Assembly (NCBI GenBank): GCA_035289165.1 | Contig: DATDYA010000006.1 | Span: 1-12,407, forward strand | Reading direction: 5' to 3' | DNA: 12,407 nt | Source of the DNA: DATDYA01 sp035289165 | Lineage (GTDB): Bacteria > Patescibacteriota > Patescibacteriia > Magasanikbacterales > GWA2-37-8 | Shown: positions 1 to 6,109 of the stretch, one piece after another | Layout: each line of letters starts with the position of its first letter | Numbering within the stretch: the first letter of the stretch is position 1 | Program-made: the position numbers and the translations under genes | Notes under the pieces: model-generated | Databases searched by the model: none | What the model was told of the DNA's origin: nothing | The model's input: only the letters and a program-made list of their open reading frames with translations

Positions 1-1
1 C

Positions 2-3000
2 GCAACCGTACAAAATATTCAGCCATACTTTTATGTTCGGAACGGTTGGTCAAACTTATCTCAGAAAGTGTCCCTGCCAAAAGAATTTCTAAGTGGCGTA
101 GAAAAAACCATCCGGATTCCTCTCACCGATTTGCAAGCCGGTAGTTTTTCTAACGTTGGGTATATGCATTTCCAGTTTATTATGACCGGTAAGGTTAATC
201 TAGATCTCAAGGTTAGTGGGATGCGGTTAGTGAAAAAGAATGTTTTGCCAGCGGAAACTGTCGAATTGTGGGGTATTGATAAAAGTAGAGTGTCGGTTAG
301 TGGTATGAGTAATGGCTCTTCGGTCGACCCTTTAAGTACGGCAGATAATTTACTAGTTCATTTTAGAAATATTAGCAACGACTTACGGACCCAAATTGAT
401 TGGAGTCCTAGAAAAGATTTGTCTCAATTTAGTACTTTACAAGTAACGGCCAAAGTAACCGGCTTGCCAGAAGCGGCCAAGACAACAGTCCAACCAACAA
501 TGTATTTAAACAGTGGGTGGGGCGTTGGCTCTGGAGTGGTGAATTTGCCGAAAGAAGTTCTAAGCGGACAGGTAACCGTCATTCGTGTGCCACTTAGTGA
601 TTTTATGACTGGGGCCAACCAGAGTTTTGCGCTAAGTTCAATTTCTCATTCATTTTTTAAGTTGTACGGCGTACCAAATGGTTATCCGGTAGATGTAGAG
701 TTGAAATTGAATTTGGTAAAAGATCTGAGTGTGAGCGGCACACCAACACCAGTACCGGTACCCACACCCACACCCACACCCACACCCGACCCAACACCGG
801 CACCTGCTCCCGCACCTACGCCAACCCCAGTTCCCGCTCCGGTTGGTAACCAGATGTTAATTGATGCAAATGGAACCAAGGTAAATTATGTTGACCGTGG
901 TGTTTTAGGTGGCAACTCTATGAATGATAAAGCTTGGGATTATAACTTCGATTTGTTTTCCGAAATTGGCGGCAACGCTAGTCCGAGTGGTAAAAATTTA
1001 AATCGCCCGTTATGGCGTTTGCACATGCACGATAAGGGTTTACCCAAAAATTACTGGTTATTTGAGCAACAGTTGGGTGTAGCTAATAAAACTACTGGAT
1101 TTAAAAACGACGATGGTTTGTATAACCCAATTATTCCTCGTGGTGAATCAATGTTTACTTGGGGGATTCAGAATCCAGTGAAAGATATTCAAGTACAGTA
1201 TCCAGGTGATCGGCCTAATGGTAATTATTATGAAGTAGAGTGGTATGATCGGGCACCGATTTACCAAGATGAAGCCAATCGTCATGCGATTAGTTACACT
1301 AAAGTACCAGGGGCGACAACGCAGAAGCATATTATAATGAACCGGGACAGTGCTTCCACACCTTTGCCGATTCATAATGTCTTTACTCGTTTTAATCTAA
1401 AGCTATCTAGTGAGAAGCCGTTTTCCGTTCAGAATCGTGCTTTGATCGGGGAAACTTCGCAGTTTAGATTGTTGTTTCGACCAGATCGAAAACTCGAAGT
1501 GCGCGTCGGTTATCCAAGTTACAACAAGGTAATGGTTTATGACACGATGCTAGATTTCGATCGTTGGTATAATATTGAAATATTAGCTGACAATACCTCC
1601 AAGTTGTGGGTAGATGGAGTTGAAGTGGCACAAGTTGCTTTAACAACTTTAGATACGAGTGGGTCTGGACGATCAAGCGATATGAAATTCGGCACTTTGA
1701 CCGAAGCCTGGGAAGGTGGAGAATTGAATTCCGCTTCGCAGATTAATGATTCTTACAAATTTAAATTGGATGAATTAGAAATTCGTAAGGCTTATGCCGG
1801 TACTAGCCCCAGACATCCGCTAGACCAGACTTTTGCTTCGAAATATATTTCGGAAGTCGTAGTGGCCCATAGCTTTGACGACAACATCATGACTTTGGAT
1901 GACTACGCCCAGATGGGTGAACAAATGAACGCCGAACTTTTACCCCAAGTACCTAATCCTTGTGAAACCCAATATGGTTGTGCTAGCGATTCCTGGGTCG
2001 GGCCGTTTAAAGACTTTTACAGTGTTGCTGGTTTAACGGCCATGATCCAATATATGGTCATGCCAGCGGATAGCGATTACCAAGCGAAGACTGATGTGAT
2101 CAAAACCGCCAGCTGGCCGTTAACCAATCTTAAGAAACAGAATGGCACTGGCACGTATAACTACGGCAACTTGCGTGCGAGTCGTGGGCGGGTTGAACCC
2201 TATACTGTGAGATATGTTGAGCTTGGTAACGAACCTTATTACCAGGAATACTTGCATAACGAAGTAGGCTTTGCGGATCGGTTTATTGACTTGTGTGAAT
2301 CAATAAAAACCGTTAAGTCAGATATCCAGTGTATTTTACCTTCGCAATCATCTAGTAACTTTGATTATTCGAAAGTGGTACAACGGATTCGTGATCGCAA
2401 CAAGGGTCACCTGGTCGCTGGTCTCGCGATTCACAATTATTACGACTACTACAACCAAGATCGTTTAAATCAATATCCATTGTCGACTATGGCTGGGCCA
2501 TACTGGCAGGGGCAAACTAGGTATACTAGTTTAAAGGAAGTAACGCGGCAGTATTTGCCAGAGCGAGTGGGGGACAGTAATTTTGTTTACTTTGTAAACG
2601 AGTACAACAGTATTTTGAATGACTTTAAGAACCGGCAAACAGATAAGTATTTGGATGCCGCCTATGCCTGGTCTGAGGTCGCTTACATGTTAGAGAATGG
2701 AATTACCGGCGGGTCGTTATTCTTCTGGAACTCAGCGGCTCAAGGCGAAGGATTTGTGAATGGTCTTATTGGTGACTACGGCCGTGTACCGAAGATAAAC
2801 TTAAACGGTAAAACTTTCCAGGCCTTTGCCAATAACTTTGCTTGGGACGGGAAGATGTTGCCGGTTAGTTATGATGTCAAGACATCTAAAGATGCCATTA
2901 CGACAAAAACAGCGCCCAAAGTGACAGCGATTAGTAGTTTGTCAGCCGATGGTCGCACTTTATATGTTGCTGTGGAAAACCGTGATAGCGTCAACCAGAC

Positions 3001-3187
3001 TTATCGTTTGAAGTTTAATGGATTTGTGCCAAAAACAAGCGGTTCAGTCAATGTCTTGGACGCCAATGCTTTGAGTGATACACATAATAATATTAACTAC
3101 ATGCAAAGATCGGTAAGTGCCAGTTCGGAATTTGATTACTCTTTCCCTGGTTACTCGATTTCCTTCTTGAAGTTTGAGAGACAGTAG
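2..3187 (+). CDS. Secreted modular glycoside hydrolase, clan GH-A (GH51-like), 5' partial
   Basis: The frame is open to the left edge, so the true start and any signal peptide lie outside; the GTG at 68 is internal. In order it holds the end of one beta-sandwich repeat (2-235), a second copy (about 260-725; both share LPKE.LSG followed by IR.PL), a Pro/Thr/Ala linker (740-845), a beta-rich segment including a LamG/concanavalin-like domain (about 1370-1795, with WYNIEI and LWVDG), a TIM-barrel-like domain (about 1850-2870) and a C-terminal beta-sandwich (about 2910-3184). The clan GH-A pattern is visible: ELGNEP, with the presumed acid/base Glu at 2231-2233, and FVNEYN, with the presumed nucleophile Glu at 2600-2602, 123 residues apart. 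The C-terminal sandwich resembles that of alpha-L-arabinofuranosidases. It probably cleaves extracellular polysaccharide. The exact GH family and substrate are uncertain; GH39 or GH79-like is possible. Confidence 0.8.
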   Translation, partial: ATVQNIQPYFYVRNGWSNLSQKVSLPKEFLSGVEKTIRIPLTDLQAGSFSNVGYMHFQFIMTGKVNLDLKVSGMRLVKKNVLPAETVELWGIDKSRVSVSGMSNGSSVDPLSTADNLLVHFRNISNDLRTQIDWSPRKDLSQFSTLQVTAKVTGLPEAAKTTVQPTMYLNSGWGVGSGVVNLPKEVLSGQVTVIRVPLSDFMTGANQSFALSSISHSFFKLYGVPNGYPVDVELKLNLVKDLSVSGTPTPVPVPTPTPTPTPDPTPAPAPAPTPTPVPAPVGNQMLIDANGTKVNYVDRGVLGGNSMNDKAWDYNFDLFSEIGGNASPSGKNLNRPLWRLHMHDKGLPKNYWLFEQQLGVANKTTGFKNDDGLYNPIIPRGESMFTWGIQNPVKDIQVQYPGDRPNGNYYEVEWYDRAPIYQDEANRHAISYTKVPGATTQKHIIMNRDSASTPLPIHNVFTRFNLKLSSEKPFSVQNRALIGETSQFRLLFRPDRKLEVRVGYPSYNKVMVYDTMLDFDRWYNIEILADNTSKLWVDGVEVAQVALTTLDTSGSGRSSDMKFGTLTEAWEGGELNSASQINDSYKFKLDELEIRKAYAGTSPRHPLDQTFASKYISEVVVAHSFDDNIMTLDDYAQMGEQMNAELLPQVPNPCETQYGCASDSWVGPFKDFYSVAGLTAMIQYMVMPADSDYQAKTDVIKTASWPLTNLKKQNGTGTYNYGNLRASRGRVEPYTVRYVELGNEPYYQEYLHNEVGFADRFIDLCESIKTVKSDIQCILPSQSSSNFDYSKVVQRIRDRNKGHLVAGLAIHNYYDYYNQDRLNQYPLSTMAGPYWQGQTRYTSLKEVTRQYLPERVGDSNFVYFVNEYNSILNDFKNRQTDKYLDAAYAWSEVAYMLENGITGGSLFFWNSAAQGEGFVNGLIGDYGRVPKINLNGKTFQAFANNFAWDGKMLPVSYDVKTSKDAITTKTAPKVTAISSLSADGRTLYVAVENRDSVNQTYRLKFNGFVPKTSGSVNVLDANALSDTHNNINYMQRSVSASSEFDYSFPGYSISFLKFERQ
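761..787 (+). repeat. Hexanucleotide tandem repeat (cccaca)n encoding a Pro-Thr linker
   Basis: About four and a half perfect copies of cccaca encode alternating Pro-Thr in the glycosidase linker. More degenerate Pro-Ala and Pro-Val codons follow to about 845. It separates the N-terminal sandwich repeats from the catalytic half. Such hexamers can gain or lose units without shifting the frame, changing only linker length. Confidence 0.9.
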
Positions 3188-3195
3188 AAATTAGG

Positions 3196-3225
3196 AAAAA
3201 GCCCCCGGAAAACGGGGGCTTTTTT
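3196..3225. terminator. Rho-independent terminator after the glycosidase gene
   Basis: A 7-bp GC stem gcccccg/cgggggc (3201-3207 with 3213-3219) encloses the loop gaaaa. It is flanked by A5 on the left and T6 on the right, so it could work on both strands. It starts 9 bases after the glycosidase stop codon. Confidence 0.92.
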
Positions 3226-3228
3226 GAC

Positions 3229-3257
3229 TGGAGAAAAAACGTCCACTGTGCTAGTAT
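3229..3257 (+). promoter_or_regulatory. Likely promoter of the CAP-domain gene, giving a near-leaderless mRNA
   Basis: An extended -10, TGcTAGTAT (3249-3257), lies 17 bases after a weak -35-like TGGAGA (3229-3234). The expected transcription start (about 3263-3265) is only two to four bases before the ATG at 3267, leaving no room for a ribosome binding site. The -35 is poor, so the call rests mainly on the extended -10. Confidence 0.5.
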
Positions 3258-3266
3258 ATAGTCTGT

Positions 3267-4394
3267 ATGAAACAGACGTTTAAAAAATACTTTATTCCAC
3301 ACGAGGGTAATGGTTACCACCCACACATTTTGCATACCAAGCGGGCAATTTTTTACAGTATTTTTTTTGTTGTTATCAAAGCATTAGTGGTGGTTTTTGT
3401 GGCGCTATTACCAACCCAGGTTTTTGTGCTTCCTGAAGTTCTAACAGTGGAACAAATAAAGTTGGTCAGTTTGACAAATGAGTTAAGAACAAAAAATAAT
3501 CTGCCAACTCTAAAAGAGCAGGTTGTTTTAGACCAGTCGTCAACCTTGAAGGCAGAAGATATGGCGACTAAGAAATATTTTAGTCATAACGGGCCAGAAA
3601 ACCATAATCTGGCCTACTTTTTAGGCCAAGCGGGATATAAATATAACGTGGCGGGAGAAAATTTGGCCATGGGTTTTTCTAGCGCGGAAGAGGTTTTGAA
3701 TGCTTGGGTGAAAAGTCCGACCCACCTCGCTAATTTAATGGATAAAGATTATGAAGAAATTGGCGTGGGTTTGGAGACTGGCGATTATGCCGGCGAAAGC
3801 GTGGTTTATGTGGCGGAGCATTTCGGACAACCGATTCCCAGTGTCGGGAAAGTATTAGCGGAAAAACAAGTGTCACCAGTCAAGGTGGACCAAAGCAATT
3901 CTTTTGTGGCTTGGGAAAAGATCGAGGAAGACGTCACAAAATTAAGAGCCGAGGTGGTCGTTGAGGGAGGGGTTAAAACAGCGAAAGTAGAAATTGGGGA
4001 ATTAGTTATTCCGCTTAAAGAAGATTTGGCTAGCGGTAAATTGGCGGGTGAAGTAACGGTGAATAAATCAGCGGCCAGGTTTTTTGAGGTTGTTACCTTG
4101 CCAGTTTTAAAGATCCAGACGCCAGCTGGTAAAGAAATAACCGAAAATATCGCCTGGAAAGAAATTTTAGTTGTTAGCCCAACACCGGTTGAAAAATATA
4201 TTCGTGCCAAAAGTGTTTTGGCTGGCTTAACCGGGATATTCCAATTTTCAACTCGGGTCTATTATGGGTTTATTGGGTTATTTGCTCTTGCCCTAGCTCT
4301 AAAGATATTTATTGAGATTCGTCATCAACATCATCATATTATAGTCCAGACGCTAGCCTTAATAATGCTTTTAGTAGTTCTAACCCTAGTTTAG
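3267..4394 (+). CDS. CAP/SCP-domain protein with N- and C-terminal membrane segments
   Basis: Encodes 375 residues. Residues 10-24 carry a HEGN..YHPH motif just before a hydrophobic helix (about 26-54), a pattern I associate with CAP proteins of Patescibacteria. The CAP domain (about 60-190) has the family's putative site residues: H107 in FSH, E131 in AGENLA, E141/E142, and H153 in THLANLM. A beta-rich, possibly Ig-like segment follows (about 215-305), then two membrane helices (about 332-350 and 357-374) separated by a His-rich turn (HQHHH). The CAP domain is therefore likely outside the cell, tethered at both ends. Bacterial CAP proteins have poorly known activities (lipid or wall binding, occasional protease claims), so no reaction is assigned. 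The ATG is preceded closely by a promoter -10. The gene stands alone between a terminator and the tRNA promoter. Confidence 0.88.
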   Translation: MKQTFKKYFIPHEGNGYHPHILHTKRAIFYSIFFVVIKALVVVFVALLPTQVFVLPEVLTVEQIKLVSLTNELRTKNNLPTLKEQVVLDQSSTLKAEDMATKKYFSHNGPENHNLAYFLGQAGYKYNVAGENLAMGFSSAEEVLNAWVKSPTHLANLMDKDYEEIGVGLETGDYAGESVVYVAEHFGQPIPSVGKVLAEKQVSPVKVDQSNSFVAWEKIEEDVTKLRAEVVVEGGVKTAKVEIGELVIPLKEDLASGKLAGEVTVNKSAARFFEVVTLPVLKIQTPAGKEITENIAWKEILVVSPTPVEKYIRAKSVLAGLTGIFQFSTRVYYGFIGLFALALALKIFIEIRHQHHHIIVQTLALIMLLVVLTLV

Positions 4395-4396
4395 GG

Positions 4397-4424
4397 TTGA
4401 CAATATTTGAAAAAATAGTATAAT
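4397..4424 (+). promoter_or_regulatory. Strong promoter for the tRNA pair
   Basis: A consensus TTGACA (4397-4402) and consensus TATAAT (4419-4424) are separated by 16 bases. They begin 2 bases after the stop of the CAP gene and about 20 bases before tRNA-Gly. Both hexamers are perfect, as expected for stable RNA genes. Confidence 0.9.
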
Positions 4425-4444
4425 ATCAGCCACAAATCAAACAA

Positions 4445-4519
4445 GCAGGTGTAGTACAATGGTTAGTATACGTCCTTGCCAAGGATGAGATGGCGGTTCG
4501 ATTCCGCTCACCTGCTCCA
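4445..4519 (+). tRNA. trnG-GCC: tRNA-Gly (anticodon GCC), CCA encoded
   Basis: The full cloverleaf can be folded by hand. The acceptor gcaggtg (4445-4451) pairs with cacctgc (4509-4515). The D-arm is at 4454-4469. The anticodon stem 4471-4475/4483-4487 holds GCC at 4478-4480. The T-arm 4492-4496/4504-4508 has the loop ttcgatt. The discriminator is U (4516) and CCA is encoded at 4517-4519. D-stem pair 11:24 is U:A, as in elongators. Confidence 0.96.
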
Positions 4520-4544
4520 AAGTAATACTACCTACCCACCAAAT

Positions 4545-4617
4545 AGCGGGATAGAGCAATTGGCAGCTCGTCTGGCTCATAACCAGAAGGCTCCCGGTTC
4601 GAGTCCGGGTCCCGCAA
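4545..4617 (+). tRNA. trnfM-CAU: Initiator-type tRNA-fMet (anticodon CAU), CCA not encoded
   Basis: It aligns base for base in numbering with the canonical bacterial initiator. The anticodon CAU is at 4578-4580, with stem tctgg/ccaga. The D-stem gagc/gctc gives A11:U24, an initiator trait. Fixing the T-arm (4593-4597/4605-4609) makes the acceptor agcggga/tcccgca, so pair 1:72 is an A-A mismatch, and an unpaired 1:72 is the hallmark of bacterial initiators. Two departures stand out: position 1 is A instead of C, and pair 29:41 is U-A, so only two of the usual three G-C pairs remain. The discriminator is A (4617), followed by CTA instead of CCA. An elongator Met or Ile2 tRNA is less likely for these reasons. 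Confidence 0.9.
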
Positions 4618-4658
4618 CTAAATAAAGAACAGGCGTAAAGCCTGTTCTTTATTTAGTT
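4616..4658 (+). terminator. Long perfect hairpin after the tRNAs, likely terminator or processing signal
   Basis: A perfect 19-bp stem (4616-4634 with 4640-4658) closes the five-base loop gtaaa. The upper stem is GC-richer (gaacaggc) and the lower part is AT-rich with U-rich 3' bases (ttctttatttagtt), though there is no clean T run. The lower two base pairs use A72 and the discriminator of tRNA-fMet. Confidence 0.75.
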
Positions 4659-4887
4659 GATTATATTGAACGAAGTGCGAAAATTTTATGAAAACGCGGG
4701 AAGAAACGGATAATAATTATTTTTTATGGGCGGGTGGTGGGAAGGGGCAGGGAGTGTGGTGTCTATATATCCATTGGGACTGTTTAAAAATTCCACAGAC
4801 ACCATATTGGCTGGGGTTGAGGGCTGTTTACTTGCCTAGTCGACATCATGGCTAAAAACCATCTAGACGGTTAAACTCTACACCTTT
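4659..4887. other. Intergenic region with a G-rich run and a 12-bp hairpin; no confident gene
   Basis: Only short frames occur here and none looks coding. Two structures stand out. First, 4729-4752 on the plus strand has four runs of three or more G, a candidate G-quadruplex with one loop of about 8. Second, 4753-4764 pairs with 4797-4808 (12 bp, two of them G-U; core tggtgtct/agacacca) around a 32-base loop. It could belong to an unknown structured RNA or the leader of the downstream operon. It matches no RNA family I recognise. Confidence 0.45.
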
Positions 4888-4965
4888 ACCTTGTCTTTTG
4901 TCAAGGTTTAAAGTTTTAAAGTCTGTGGACAAACTGTTGACAAGTTTTGTGTACGATGTTAAACT
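4888..4965 (+). promoter_or_regulatory. Promoter and operator-like region of the LexA-like/PemK operon
   Basis: TTGACA (4937-4942) and TAAACT (4960-4965) are 17 bases apart. The start of transcription would be about 4971-4973, which places the ATG at 4966 outside the mRNA and favours the ATG at 4999. Around it are GACAA words: two on the plus strand in a tandem 11-base near-repeat (ctgtggacaaa, then ctgttgacaag; 4923-4944), overlapping the -35, and two on the minus strand (4891-4895, 4898-4902) inside the inverted repeat accttg/caaggt (4888-4893/4902-4907). These are plausible repressor sites; binding is inferred only. Confidence 0.6.
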
Positions 4966-4998
4966 ATGATTAGTGATAGCGTTTATCTAATTTCAAAT

Positions 4999-5754
4999 AT
5001 GCACCCAATTCAAGAGAAAATTCTTAAATTGATGGATAGACAAGATGTTAGTAAACTGACCCTCCGAGCGATAGGAAGTTTGGTTGGCGAAGAGAATAAG
5101 CCGCAAAAGGTTAAGCACCACTTGTCCCAGCTAGCAAAAAAGGGACTAATTAGGCTAGATAAGGATAAAAACATAATTGAGCAGGTAAAAAGTGGGAAGA
5201 TGAAGGTTGGGGGGCTGGTGGCTGTACCTATCCTAGGTTCGGCTAACTGTGGGCAGGCTCTTTGTTTTGGTGAACAAAGGTTTGAAGGTCATTTATATAT
5301 ATCCTCTCGTTTATTAAAAAAGGTAAAAAATATTTTTGCGGTTAAGGCCGTTGGTCCTTCAATGAACAAGGCTAAAATCGGTGGTCAAAGTTCTATTACC
5401 GATGGAGACTATGTCTTGGTAGAAAAAGATTGTGGGGCATTAAAAAATGGCGACTATGTTTTGTCGGTTATCGACGGACTAACTAATATTAAAAAGTTTT
5501 TTCGTGATCAAGAAAATCACCAAATTGTTTTAGTCTCTGAGTCAACGCAAGATTATCCCCCAATCTATATTCATGAAGATGATTTTACCGATTATTTTAT
5601 TAATGGCAAAGTAGTGCAAGTCTTAAAAAGACCGAAGACTGATCAAGAATTTTGGCAAGAAACTTCCGGTCTTGATGTACTAAAAGAAACCGGACCGATT
5701 TCTAAAGAAGATTACAACTATTATAATAATTTATGCTCAAAAAAGGAGGAGTAA
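4999..5754 (+). CDS. LexA/UmuD-like self-cleaving S24 repressor with a C-terminal extension
   Basis: Encodes 251 residues from the ATG at 4999; the promoter argues against the in-frame ATG at 4966. Residues 1-60 form a LexA-type winged helix-turn-helix (recognition region about 34-51, KVKHHLSQLAKKGLI). The cleavage-site region is LGSANCGQA, with Cys84-Gly85 as the scissile bond; UmuD also cuts at Cys-Gly, while LexA uses Ala-Gly. The S24 dyad is present: Ser121 in VGPSMN and Lys165 in TNIKKF. Known relatives cleave themselves when RecA filaments form on damaged DNA. Residues about 211-251 extend past the usual end of LexA (about 200 residues) as an acidic tail of unknown role. Its last codons overlap the start of the toxin gene, implying coupled translation. 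It probably represses its own operon. Confidence 0.88.
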   Translation: MHPIQEKILKLMDRQDVSKLTLRAIGSLVGEENKPQKVKHHLSQLAKKGLIRLDKDKNIIEQVKSGKMKVGGLVAVPILGSANCGQALCFGEQRFEGHLYISSRLLKKVKNIFAVKAVGPSMNKAKIGGQSSITDGDYVLVEKDCGALKNGDYVLSVIDGLTNIKKFFRDQENHQIVLVSESTQDYPPIYIHEDDFTDYFINGKVVQVLKRPKTDQEFWQETSGLDVLKETGPISKEDYNYYNNLCSKKEE

Positions 5755-6086
5755 GGTGCGGGGATATAATTTGGACAGAGTTTAATCCAAGCGTTGGCCA
5801 TGAATTTCAAGATAAACGCCCAGCTCTGGTTATACAGTCTAATCAACAACTGTCCAAATCAAATTTGGTTACAGTCATGCCGATTACTTCAAATATAAAT
5901 AATAGAACTTTCGACGATATACTGATACAGCCAGATAAGGTAAACAAATTGAATCGGACTTCGGTGGTCAAAGTTTATGCGATAGTTTCTTGTGACTATC
6001 AAAGGTTAATCGGAAAGGTAGGCATGGTAAGCCGAGAAATTATGGAGCAAACTAAAAAGTATTTGAAAAAACATTTTGGAGTTTAA
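5733..6086 (+). CDS. PemK/MazF-family endoribonuclease toxin
   Basis: Encodes 117 residues, the normal size for the family. Visible family marks are GDIIWTEFNPSVG (residues 10-22), the conserved Arg29-Pro30 of KRPALVI, the Thr52-Ser53 pair of MPITSN that sits in the active site, and the late SVVKV...IGKVG segment. Members cut mRNA at short sequences and are normally held in check by a small antitoxin encoded upstream. Here the upstream gene is instead the S24 repressor, overlapped by 22 bases, and no MazE/PemI-like gene is seen. The ATG at 5733 has no ribosome binding site before it, whereas a strong AAGGAGG (5743-5749) lies inside the frame just after it. The nearest start at proper spacing, GTG 5756, is out of frame, so the N-terminus is uncertain. 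Confidence 0.9.
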   Translation: MLKKGGVRCGDIIWTEFNPSVGHEFQDKRPALVIQSNQQLSKSNLVTVMPITSNINNRTFDDILIQPDKVNKLNRTSVVKVYAIVSCDYQRLIGKVGMVSREIMEQTKKYLKKHFGV

Positions 6087-6109
6087 AATAAATTTAAAAC
6101 CGCTCGATT

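Noticed and set aside
682..879. Minus-strand frame encoding a Gly-Val repeat protein
   Set aside because: It is the antisense of the Pro/Thr/Ala linker of the glycosidase; the repeat comes from the cccaca hexamer, not from a gene.
4546..4615. Reading the CAU tRNA as an elongator with a perfect 7-bp acceptor stem
   Set aside because: That pairing shifts the T-arm out of register. With the T-loop fixed, the acceptor shows a 1:72 mismatch and A11:U24, as in initiators.
4689..4790. Short frame starting at an ATG after the tRNAs
   Set aside because: It yields only about 32 codons of low-complexity, Gly-rich product through the G-rich run, without a ribosome binding site or promoter.
4966..4998. 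Upstream ATG giving 11 extra residues on the LexA-like repressor
   Set aside because: The ATG directly abuts the -10 box, so it would lie before the expected transcription start. LexA-type proteins also begin close to the residues encoded from 4999.
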